Below are positions 46,568 through 54,378 of a stretch of 64,000 nucleotides of DNA, in pieces. Numbering within the stretch: the first letter of the stretch is position 1; each line of letters begins with the position of its first letter. The translations under genes were made by a program, and so were the position numbers. A model generated the notes under the pieces. It did not search any database, had not been told where the DNA came from, and was given only the letters and a program-made list of their open reading frames with translations. This DNA is from Exiguobacterium sp. Helios (lineage in GTDB: Bacteria > Bacillota > Bacilli > Exiguobacteriales > Exiguobacteriaceae): NCBI RefSeq assembly GCF_014524545.1, contig NZ_CP053557.1:2978311-3042310 (forward strand), given 5' to 3'.

Positions 46568-47029
46568 TTACACATTTTTGTACACTTCCTGATCACTGAC
46601 AAAATCCGGATCATCGCGTCGCATACGGCTTTTAAACCACCATTCAGACACCAAGTAAATCGGGACCAAAATAATAAGAATCGTCCCCCACATCTGCCAA
46701 AACGACATCTTCACCGTCTGTACCAAAAGGATTGCAAAAGTAACACTTAAGACAACGTTTTGGACAAGCCAAAACCGCCAGTGTCTGGTTGCCAGTTCTT
46801 CACCAATGTACGATTCAAGAATTTGAAGTTTTTTGACTTGATAACGAAGATTGGATCCAAGGAAAGCAGCCGGAAATAACAGCGTCAACAGAACCGAATC
46901 AAACCATGTCATTAAAATCCCGATACCCATCAAAAGTAGAACTGTCCATAACCACTTCGTTCCTAAAAGGTCTTTCTCCATGTAAGCCAGTGTCAACTCA
47001 TGTAACCGTTCATCCCGTGCCGTGCGCAT
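46568..47029 (-). CDS. Four-helix membrane protein, cassette member 3 (DPDFVSDQEV tail)
   Basis: A 153-residue protein opening MRTARDERLHELTLAYMEKD, nearly the same as member 2, then two helix pairs around a linker (KKLQILESYIGEELATRHW) and the tail RRDDPDFVSDQEVYKNV. AAAGGAG fits the ATG at 47029. Members 2 and 3 are the closest pair, a recent duplication. Function unknown. Confidence 0.7.
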   Translation of the reverse strand: MRTARDERLHELTLAYMEKDLLGTKWLWTVLLLMGIGILMTWFDSVLLTLLFPAAFLGSNLRYQVKKLQILESYIGEELATRHWRFWLVQNVVLSVTFAILLVQTVKMSFWQMWGTILIILVPIYLVSEWWFKSRMRRDDPDFVSDQEVYKNV

Positions 47030-47049
47030 GATGTTCTCTCCTTTAGATG

Positions 47050-47526
47050 TCATTCTTCCAGATACTTCACGTGCTTATGCACTTCCTGATCACTGACGAA
47101 GTCGGGATCACCTGACCGTGCCATTTTCTTAAACAGCCAATCGGTCGCAAAATAAATTGGAGCGAGAATCAAGATGATCCAAAAAGTCATCTTCCATAAG
47201 GACAGACCTTTCGTTTCGAGTACAACCATGAGCAATGAGCCATATAACATAATCTGAATTCCGAGCCACAGCATCGATTGTGTCATGATCTGATTTTTGG
47301 AGAGATACCGTTCTAAAATCCTGCGTTTTTCCAGCTGGAACGGGAAATCAAAAATCAGATAGACAAGCGGCAACAGACCAAAGTAAAGGGCTGAATCCAT
47401 CGTTTCCGAAAAAATGCCGAGCGTCGCCGCTACTGCCGCCATCACCCAGACGTTCTTTTGCAGTTGACTCTTGTCGATATAAGCAAGCGTCAGTTCGTGT
47501 AACCGTTCGTCCCGTGCCGTTTGCAT
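47050..47526 (-). CDS. Four-helix membrane protein, cassette member 2 (DPDFVSDQEV tail)
   Basis: A 158-residue protein, MQTARDERLHELTLAYIDKS at the start, four hydrophobic segments, the linker EKRRILERYLSKNQIMTQS, and the tail ARSGDPDFVSDQEVHKHVKYLEE. AAAGGAGG precedes the ATG. Its N-terminus and C-terminus are shared with member 3. Function unknown. Confidence 0.7.
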   Translation of the reverse strand: MQTARDERLHELTLAYIDKSQLQKNVWVMAAVAATLGIFSETMDSALYFGLLPLVYLIFDFPFQLEKRRILERYLSKNQIMTQSMLWLGIQIMLYGSLLMVVLETKGLSLWKMTFWIILILAPIYFATDWLFKKMARSGDPDFVSDQEVHKHVKYLEE

Positions 47527-47540
47527 CCGGCTTTCCTCCT

Positions 47541-47990
47541 TTATCCTTGCTGAATCTCTGTTTCGCTGATATAGGTCGGATCAATCTGTTTGGAACGGTA
47601 CGTCAAGAAGCGTCGGCAGAGCCAGTAAAACGGGATGACGCCAAGACACAGTCCGAGCAAAAAGACCGTGCTCGAACGATTAGCCGTGAGAACAATCAAC
47701 GCAGCCAGCGCTCCGTATTGAAACAGGCCGACGCCGACATGCAGACGGAACAGACGGTCTGCTGATTTTTTTGACGTGTGACGGGCAACGATTTGAAAAC
47801 GGCGGCGTTGCATCACTACATCATATATGAAATACAGAATCGGAATGATTAAGGCAAGCAACGGTCGTTCGATCATATTGCTGACGAATAAAAACAGGGC
47901 CAGGACACCCCATAATTTAGCGGTCGTTCGTTGATGCATGTTTTGATAGAGCACCTTTAATTCGGTTTGTTGAACCGTTACAGTTTCCAT
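47541..47990 (-). CDS. Four-helix membrane protein, cassette member 1 (DPTYISETEI tail)
   Basis: A 149-residue protein, first in transcription order. Two helix pairs surround a basic linker (MQRRRFQIVARHTSKKSADRLF); the tail is SKQIDPTYISETEIQQG. AAAGGAACG fits the ATG at 47990 better than the upstream frame. The spacing to the next gene is 14 bases, so all five form one operon. Function unknown. Confidence 0.7.
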   Translation of the reverse strand: METVTVQQTELKVLYQNMHQRTTAKLWGVLALFLFVSNMIERPLLALIIPILYFIYDVVMQRRRFQIVARHTSKKSADRLFRLHVGVGLFQYGALAALIVLTANRSSTVFLLGLCLGVIPFYWLCRRFLTYRSKQIDPTYISETEIQQG

Positions 47991-48052
47991 TCGGGCACGT
48001 TCCTTTCGTTTGTTCTCTACTGTCATATACTTACATTTTACCAGTTATGTTT

Positions 48053-48086
48053 CAAAAAAAAAGAAACTTCTGCAAAAGAAGTTTCT
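48053..48086 (-). terminator. Terminator overlapping the end of the small two-helix gene
   Basis: On the minus strand GAAACTTC and GAAGTTTC around a seven-base loop, followed by a T run; the first arm includes the end of the 48085 gene. Confidence 0.75.
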
Positions 48087-48243
48087 AGGCCGAGACCTGG
48101 ATGATCAGATAGATGACACTGTACGCAACGATGGCGAGCGGAATCATTGCGACACCAATCAACCAACCGTTCTTATCCCGAATTCCGAGATAGAGGACCA
48201 GACAGCCGACGATGAAGGCAATGAGTGTAGTAAATGGATTCAT
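48085..48243 (-). CDS. Small two-helix membrane protein
   Basis: A 52-residue protein, MNPFTTLIAFIVGCLVLYLG, a short polar loop (IRDKNGW), then LIGVAMIPLAIVAYSVIYLIIQ. Two membrane helices in a hairpin fill nearly the entire length. GAGGGGGAA precedes the ATG at 48243 and a terminator overlaps the stop, so it looks like a real gene. Function unknown; resembles many small Bacillales proteins annotated only as hypothetical. Confidence 0.65.
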   Translation of the reverse strand: MNPFTTLIAFIVGCLVLYLGIRDKNGWLIGVAMIPLAIVAYSVIYLIIQVSA

Positions 48244-48345
48244 ACGAGTTCCCCCTCAAAAAATAACCTATCCTATAAAGAAATTTCCCATTCCCGGAAC
48301 TTGATAAACACCGAAAGCCTTTCTGTAACACACTGGACCTCCAAA

Positions 48346-48396
48346 CAAAAAACAGTGCCGATCCCGGTGAAGCTTTACCGGAACCAACACTGTCTT
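48346..48396 (-). terminator. Terminator of the large subtilase
   Basis: CAGTG/CACTG and CCGGT/ACCGG form a two-step hairpin on the minus strand followed by TTTTTTG. Confidence 0.75.
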
Positions 48397-48403
48397 CAAA
48401 TCC

Positions 48404-51400
48404 TTATTTCTTCGTGATGACAACTTTCTTCTCGACGACATGGCCACCGAGATCTTTTAATTTCAAGTTGTAGACGTTTTGACCTTTTTTCAAGGTAACA
48501 GTCTTGTAGATTGTTTTCTTGAAGGCACGCATTTCATACGGTTCTTTGAACGAACGGCGGTATTCCGCATTACCGTTCAGATCAAAGCGTAACTCATCGT
48601 AGTTGTCGCGCAGGACGATCGTCATCTTAGCTGTTTTCGTTTTGCTTGAAACCGTTTTTGGTGCTGTCACACGGATTGTCGGACGCTCCGAGTCGATGAT
48701 GACTTGACGGCTGAAGGCAACACGATTACCTTTTCCATCATAGCCTTCGACTTTAAACGACTTCACACCATCCGTCGTATACGTGATGTCATGGCTGAAT
48801 GCATAGTGTTGTTGAACCGCATCCCAGCGTAATTTAACGGCTTTTCCGTTAATTTTGAATGATTTGACGTCAGACTCATCAGAAACGTTTCCTGAGACCT
48901 TCACTTGTTGGGATGTCGTTAAGCCCAGTGCTTCCGGTGTATCGATTTGGACATTCGGAACCGCTTTATCGACACCTGATGTATTGACGTTTTTCTTCAC
49001 GCTGTTACCGGCATAATCTGATACGACGAACGTGACTTTCGCCCGGCTTGGCAGATCCGTCAGCGTGTAGTTTTTAACAGACGGAGCGAGCGGCTGTTTC
49101 AAGACACTTTTTCCGTCGACCAGGATATCGAATGAAGCGACACCCGTTCCTTGGTCACCGGCTGTCCAGGAAACTGCTTTTTTGTCAGCATCCCATTTAA
49201 CAGTCGCAGCCGGAATTTTCGTATCGATGTAGATCGGGAATAGAGCCGTCTGCCATTTCGCATTCGGATAATCGACGACCGATTTCACTTGGTAGTAGTA
49301 CAGACCATCTTTGACTTTTGAACCGTTGACCGTTCCATCCCACGCCGCATTCGTCACCGGTGTGAAACCATCTTCCGATCCGCCATCGTAATAGTTTTTG
49401 ATGACGTCTGACTGCGTTTCGAGTTTGCGGAGTGTTGATTTATTGCGGTCAAGAATCGAGTACTCGACTTTTTTCGCATTCCGTAAGAATGACAGGACCG
49501 GGAAGGCCTCATCGGCACTGCCGTCACCGTTCGGTGAGAACGAGACTTTTTCTTTAACGACGTCGCCTGCAGCATTCGTTCCGAGGAGGTTGAAGTTATC
49601 CTTCACTTCTGTCGCAAGACCTGTGACGCCGTAGAACGTGTTGTCATCGTAGAGTGGTGCATCAAGGATTGGTGCTTTGTCCCATGCTCCTTTGAAACCA
49701 ACGTACGGAACTGTCAACTCAGGATTTTTGCTGTTCGTATCGATCAGACGGACGAATCCTTCGACGAAGTAGCCGTTTTCGAAGATTGACTCAAGCGGTG
49801 CACCGTTTGCCCAATCGACTGTATCTTTTAAATCAACCGTAACGTTGACTTTTGTTGTACTCTTCGCGTTAATCGCGACTGAACTTGCTTTCTTCGAGCC
49901 GACCGTGAAGGAGATCGGGAACGTGCCTTTGTTGGCGTCAACCGCATCAACTGTTCCTTTTTTGAATATACCGTTGGCTTCCAGGAAATTTTGACCTTGG
50001 ACGGCGAGATCCGATTGGACCGTTCCGGCAAGTTTATACGTCAACTTCTCATTGCTGTAGTTCTTCAGGTCTAACGTGAAGCTGAACTTGTCGCCGACTT
50101 GTTTCAAGGCGGCTTTTCCTTCACCCGACTTCGTTTCCGTAACGACGACCGGTGTTTTCATCGCCGCACGTAAGTCCATCAGTCCGGCACCTTCACGACG
50201 CGGAGAATAATAGTTACCGGTTTTTGCTTCCGCATTGTATTTTCCTTTATCGAGCTGCGGACGTGACGTGTTCATTAAAATCGTCTTCGCGAGTTTGACA
50301 CGTGTCGCTCCACTGACCTTGAAGTCCTTGTCGATCCGCTGCATGACGAGTGCTGTTCCACCGGCGACGTGTGGTGCTGCCATCGATGTTCCGCTCATGA
50401 CGCCATATTCGTTATCGTTGAGTGTTGAGTAGATTTTCCCGCCCGGTGCCGTGATTTCCGGCTTGAAGTCAAGGTTCGGCGTCACACCCCATGATGTGAA
50501 GTCAGACATTTCGCCTGCGACCGGGTTTGGTGTCGAGACTGCTTTTCCGTCAAACGTCACTGTCAATGCCTTGCCGTCTTTCGCTTTCGCTTCGAGTTCG
50601 TTTCCGTCGGCAATGCTTAACGAGACGAGCGGAATCGTAGGTTTATTAAGTGCCATGCTGACGTAATCGCCATGATCGACACGTCCGCGGACGATGACAC
50701 CGGCCGCGCCTTGTTTCTCGGCTTCCGCTTGAATCATGCCGTAGTTGAAGCTGCCGTTCCGGACGACGAAGACGACTTTATCCTTGACGTCTTTGCCAGC
50801 ATAATTCGGTTCACTGCCGTCACCAACATAGACGACATCCATCTTCTCTTTATCAAAGACCGCAATCGGATTCGGCGAGTCTTGTTTCTGATAAGCGAGG
50901 TAACCTGCGTCCTGCCCGTCGACCGTCAATGCCATTCCTTCGAGTGTCAGCTGTGTGTTTTCAACTGACGCGACTTGCAGCGATTCGCTGATTAAGCCCG
51001 GCGAGCCGACGACACCGACGTCTGGATTCGACGCGTACGGGTTTCCGGCGCCGCTTCCGGCAAATGCCGAGTTTCCGGCTGAAATTGCACACAAAATACC
51101 GTTGTTCATCGCATTGACGATTGCTTTTTGTTCCGGATCATCTTTTTGGACGAAGGATGCCGTTGAACCAAGACTCATGTTGATGACGTCTGCTCCTAGC
51201 GCAATCGCATCATCAATCGCTTTGATATAGATATCACTGAATGTCGACGGCATCCCTGGATCATTGCCGAAGACCTTCATCGCGAGGAGTTGTGTTTCCG
51301 GTGCAACCCCTTTGATTCCACCGTTCGTTTCATCGCCGTTGGCACCCACTGTACCGGCGACGTGCATCCCGTGCATCGAAGCGCCTGGCCCAAGATCACG

Positions 51401-52147
51401 GATTTCGCTGTCATGATCCGCATAGTTATAGCCGTACGGTACTTTTTCCGTGAAGTAGTTTCCTTTTAAACCTTTTGACGATTTAAAGCTTTCGACTTTT
51501 GACGACGTCAAATCGACTTTCGTCTCCGGACTGAGGACCATGTCCTTGTGCGTCGGATCGATTCCCGTATCGATGACGGCAACGATCGTTCCTTCCCCTT
51601 TATAGCCGTAGTCCTGCCATGTCTGCTTCGCATTGACCATGTCTTTACTATGTAACATGTTTGGTGTTGCGCCCTTTTCGACTTCCGGACGCGCATATTC
51701 GTGTGCGATATGTACGTTTTTGACCCCGCTTAATTTTTTCAGTTCCTTGATTTCACCATATTTGACTTCCCCGCTGAACCCGTTCAATACGGTCGTGAAG
51801 CTTTCTTTATACGAAACAGAAATGTCTTTTTGGGCAATTGCCGCTTTGACTTCCTTCTGTTTGTTGACGATTTGATTCTTAAGAATAATTTTTTCCGTGT
51901 TGCTTAACGTGCTGTAACGCTTATTTTGTGCCTGCGCGTGTTCAATCGCTGCTTTTTGATCGAGCTCGACGACAATCCGTACTTTTTCGTTTTGACTGTA
52001 TGACTTTTCTTGACCCGCTTTTTTCAGTGAGAGTGCTTGTGGCTTTTGTACATCCACTTTTTGTGATGACACGTGTCCCTCAGCATGAACTAGGCTGGAA
52101 GATGTCATGAGGGCAGCCGCCATCAGAGCAATCTTCTTTTTCTTCAT
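48404..52147 (-). CDS. Large secreted subtilisin-like serine protease (S8, lactocepin/C5a-peptidase type)
   Basis: A 1247-residue secreted protease. Signal peptide at 1-23 (MKKKKIALMAAALMTSSSLVHA), an I9-type propeptide (about 45-130), then the S8 domain with Asp in VAVIDTGIDPTHKDM, His in GMHVAGTVGANGD and Ser in MSGTSMAAPHVAGG. A PA domain is inserted between His and Ser (VVFVVRNGSFNYGMIQAEAEKQGAAGVIV). The C-terminal half is Fn3/Ig-like, with a FlgD-like SPNGDGSADEAF strand. There is no LPXTG or S-layer motif, so it is probably released. GAGGAAAAGGA precedes the ATG. Confidence 0.93.
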   Translation of the reverse strand: MKKKKIALMAAALMTSSSLVHAEGHVSSQKVDVQKPQALSLKKAGQEKSYSQNEKVRIVVELDQKAAIEHAQAQNKRYSTLSNTEKIILKNQIVNKQKEVKAAIAQKDISVSYKESFTTVLNGFSGEVKYGEIKELKKLSGVKNVHIAHEYARPEVEKGATPNMLHSKDMVNAKQTWQDYGYKGEGTIVAVIDTGIDPTHKDMVLSPETKVDLTSSKVESFKSSKGLKGNYFTEKVPYGYNYADHDSEIRDLGPGASMHGMHVAGTVGANGDETNGGIKGVAPETQLLAMKVFGNDPGMPSTFSDIYIKAIDDAIALGADVINMSLGSTASFVQKDDPEQKAIVNAMNNGILCAISAGNSAFAGSGAGNPYASNPDVGVVGSPGLISESLQVASVENTQLTLEGMALTVDGQDAGYLAYQKQDSPNPIAVFDKEKMDVVYVGDGSEPNYAGKDVKDKVVFVVRNGSFNYGMIQAEAEKQGAAGVIVRGRVDHGDYVSMALNKPTIPLVSLSIADGNELEAKAKDGKALTVTFDGKAVSTPNPVAGEMSDFTSWGVTPNLDFKPEITAPGGKIYSTLNDNEYGVMSGTSMAAPHVAGGTALVMQRIDKDFKVSGATRVKLAKTILMNTSRPQLDKGKYNAEAKTGNYYSPRREGAGLMDLRAAMKTPVVVTETKSGEGKAALKQVGDKFSFTLDLKNYSNEKLTYKLAGTVQSDLAVQGQNFLEANGIFKKGTVDAVDANKGTFPISFTVGSKKASSVAINAKSTTKVNVTVDLKDTVDWANGAPLESIFENGYFVEGFVRLIDTNSKNPELTVPYVGFKGAWDKAPILDAPLYDDNTFYGVTGLATEVKDNFNLLGTNAAGDVVKEKVSFSPNGDGSADEAFPVLSFLRNAKKVEYSILDRNKSTLRKLETQSDVIKNYYDGGSEDGFTPVTNAAWDGTVNGSKVKDGLYYYQVKSVVDYPNAKWQTALFPIYIDTKIPAATVKWDADKKAVSWTAGDQGTGVASFDILVDGKSVLKQPLAPSVKNYTLTDLPSRAKVTFVVSDYAGNSVKKNVNTSGVDKAVPNVQIDTPEALGLTTSQQVKVSGNVSDESDVKSFKINGKAVKLRWDAVQQHYAFSHDITYTTDGVKSFKVEGYDGKGNRVAFSRQVIIDSERPTIRVTAPKTVSSKTKTAKMTIVLRDNYDELRFDLNGNAEYRRSFKEPYEMRAFKKTIYKTVTLKKGQNVYNLKLKDLGGHVVEKKVVITKK

Positions 52148-52274
52148 TCCTTTTCCTCTTTTCCAAAAATGTAATGTGGAGCAAAAACGTATTAAACGAA
52201 AATTCTGTATTTTTAGTTTAATTAACTTTCGCTTAATATACAATTTAAATTTGGTGCTTTTTAAAAATATTTGT

Positions 52275-52292
52275 TTGTTTATTACATCACAA
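52275..52292. promoter_or_regulatory. Weak Rex-like site upstream of the subtilase
   Basis: TTGTTTATTACATCACAA matches 10 of the 12 fixed positions of the Rex pattern TTGTGA-N6-TCACAA. It lies about 128 bases upstream of the subtilase start. Low certainty. Confidence 0.25.
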
Positions 52293-52350
52293 AATGAATA
52301 AATCCTTATATTCCCTTATCTATTTCTTACAGGTGAATAAAAAAGGACAA

Positions 52351-52374
52351 AAAAAACCTTGGTTTCCCAAGGTT
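52351..52374 (-). terminator. tRNA-Ala terminator
   Basis: On the minus strand AACCTTGG-GAAA-CCAAGGTT followed by eight T residues in all. Confidence 0.9.
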
Positions 52375-52392
52375 TCGGCAGGTAAAGCAATA

Positions 52393-52465
52393 TGGAGACT
52401 ATCGGGCTCGAACCGACGACCTTTTGGCTGCCAGCCAAACGCTCTCCCAGCTGAGCTAAGCCCCC
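52393..52465 (-). tRNA. tRNA-Ala (anticodon GGC)
   Basis: A 73-base cloverleaf: acceptor GGGGGCT/AGTCTCC with two G-U pairs, D-arm AGCTCAGCTGGGAGAGC, anticodon arm TTTGG-CTGGCAG-CCAAA, and T-arm GTCGG-TTCGAGC-CCGAT. The anticodon is GGC (Ala, codon GCC). CCA is not encoded: discriminator A is followed by TAT. Confidence 0.93.
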
Positions 52466-52528
52466 GTGTGTTTCTATAATGAGTATACCCATTGCTGTTC
52501 ATTTTTTCAATATAAAATTAGACCGCTT

Positions 52529-52572
52529 ACAAAAAAATCTCCCTCACCTTACCGGCAAAGGAGAATCTTCCG
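52529..52572 (-). terminator. Probable tatC terminator
   Basis: TCTCC and GGGAGA pair around a short inner stem, followed by TTTTTTT on the minus strand. Confidence 0.5.
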
Positions 52573-53352
52573 TTATTTGTTCAGCTCACGCATCATATCC
52601 GCTTGTCGTTCCAGTTCAGCCTGTTGCTCCAGGATCAGCACTTTTTTATACGTCCGTGCCGAGATGATGATACTGATTTCATAGAGGATGAACAAAGGAA
52701 CAGAAATCATCAAATGCGACGTAATGTCGGGCGGTGAGATCAACGCCGCGATCACGAACAACGCAAAATACGCATACTTCCGATTCTTCCGCATGAAGAA
52801 CGGCGTTACGAGTCCGAGCCGTGTCAAAAACATCGTCACGACCGGTAACTGGAACAACAGACCAAACGGAATCGTCAACCGGATCAGGAAACTGAAATAG
52901 TTCTCGACCCCGATGACCTGTTCAATCCCAAGCTCTTGTCCGAGTTCCGTTGATACTTCCAGTAAAAACGGCAACAGCCAAAAATAAGAAAAGGAAACAC
53001 CCGCAAGGAATAAGAAAAACGTCACGGGAATGTACGTCAACGTCGCTTTTTGTTCTTGGTCGTGCAGACCGGGACGGATGAACGCCCAAAGCTGGTACAT
53101 CCAAAACGGGGACGCCAAGACGATTGCGATGATGAACGCAAGATTCAGATATAACATCAACGGATCAACGACGTTAAACGCATTTAAACCGATTCCGAGT
53201 TCCTTTAAGTCGGCCTGTAAGAAACGGACGAGCGGCCGGACGAGCGGAAAGGCTGCGATAAACATGACTACCACGATGATGAGCGACCAGATGATCCGCT
53301 TACGCAGTTCATCTAAGTGCGATGTCACACTCTGTTCTTGATCGATCGCCAT
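52573..53352 (-). CDS. tatC: Sec-independent protein translocase TatC
   Basis: A 259-residue TatC with six helices. The N-terminal signature HLDELRKRIIWSL and the conserved FWMYQLWAFIRPGL loop are present, and the C-terminus extends to a charged tail (EQQAELERQADMM). TatC binds twin-arginine signal peptides. It is eight bases downstream of tatA. In B. subtilis tatAy-tatCy follow rex (ydiH), as here. Confidence 0.95.
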   Translation of the reverse strand: MAIDQEQSVTSHLDELRKRIIWSLIIVVVMFIAAFPLVRPLVRFLQADLKELGIGLNAFNVVDPLMLYLNLAFIIAIVLASPFWMYQLWAFIRPGLHDQEQKATLTYIPVTFFLFLAGVSFSYFWLLPFLLEVSTELGQELGIEQVIGVENYFSFLIRLTIPFGLLFQLPVVTMFLTRLGLVTPFFMRKNRKYAYFALFVIAALISPPDITSHLMISVPLFILYEISIIISARTYKKVLILEQQAELERQADMMRELNK

Positions 53353-53359
53353 GATTCAC

Positions 53360-53563
53360 TCACTTCTCTTTCATTTCGTCCTTTTTATCCTTATCATCTT
53401 CCATGATGCCGTGTGTCGCACTCTTGAACTCTTTTAACGTTTGACCGGCCGCGCGGCCGAGTTCCGGTAATTTCTTCGGTCCGAAGATAATGAGGGCGAC
53501 GACACCGATCAAGGCGATGCTTGCCGGTCCAATACCAAGTGTTAACGGGATTAAGTTTTCCAT
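53360..53563 (-). CDS. tatA: Sec-independent protein translocase TatA
   Basis: A 67-residue TatA: one membrane helix ([15 protein letters not shown]), the [21 protein letters not shown] amphipathic helix, and a charged tail. It forms the translocation pore with TatC. Its ATG shares one base with the rex stop (TAATG), and GGAGTG lies in the rex end. Confidence 0.95.
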   Translation of the reverse strand: MENLIPLTLGIGPASIALIGVVALIIFGPKKLPELGRAAGQTLKEFKSATHGIMEDDKDKKDEMKEK

Positions 53564-54222
53564 TATGATTTCACTCCTTCAGCTGATTGCGAATAATGCT
53601 TCATGAAATAGACGAGCGACTGCAGCTCGATTGACAGATCGATGTGATGCACCCGGACGTGGGCCGGGACATTCAACCGGGCCGGTGTAAAGTTCAGAAT
53701 GCCGGTCACACCGTACTCAACTAACTCATCCGCTACTGACTGCGCGAACTGCGACGGTACCGTCAAGATGGCGACATCGACATGGTTCGCTTTGATTTGT
53801 TCTTTCATATCCGAGACGTGATAAATCGGAACGTCCTGCGTCGTTGTTCCGACCTTGTCTTCATCGGCGTCAAACGCGATGACGATACGAGTACTATTAT
53901 TCTTTAAAAAGTTATAATTTGCAAACGCTGTTCCGAGATGTCCGACCCCGATTAAGGCGACATTCGTGACCTCGTCTTGGTTGAGTGTCTTTCGGAAAAA
54001 TGTTAACAAATGTTGAACGTTATAACCGTACCCTTTTTTCCCTAACGCCCCAAAGTAGGAAAAGTCACGACGGATCGTCGCAGAGTCGACTTTGACCGCT
54101 TCGCTGAGCTCTGCTGACGAGACGCGCAGCTTGCCGGAGTTATAGAGACTTTGGATAAAACGATAATATAACGGCAGTCGTTTCGCCGTTGCTTGTGGTA
54201 TTTTTGTGTCTGGCCCATTCAT
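53563..54222 (-). CDS. rex: Redox-sensing transcriptional repressor Rex
   Basis: A 219-residue Rex: N-terminal winged helix ([46 protein letters not shown]) and a Rossmann domain with the NADH motif [14 protein letters not shown], ending in the swapped C-terminal helix. It represses fermentative and anaerobic genes when NADH is low. The ATG at 54222 has AAGGGGG eight bases upstream; the longer frame is not supported. Confidence 0.96.
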   Translation of the reverse strand: MNGPDTKIPQATAKRLPLYYRFIQSLYNSGKLRVSSAELSEAVKVDSATIRRDFSYFGALGKKGYGYNVQHLLTFFRKTLNQDEVTNVALIGVGHLGTAFANYNFLKNNSTRIVIAFDADEDKVGTTTQDVPIYHVSDMKEQIKANHVDVAILTVPSQFAQSVADELVEYGVTGILNFTPARLNVPAHVRVHHIDLSIELQSLVYFMKHYSQSAEGVKS

Positions 54223-54378
54223 ACTGCAGTTCCCCCTTCGGCCACGTTCTGACGTGGCACCCAAATCAATGCAAAGAATTCTACTCTCCTTGATTGTAAA
54301 CCACTTCACATAGAGTAACAAATATTATATTCGGCAGGATTTTTCGTGATAGACTAAAGGGTGGAAGGATGGATGGAT

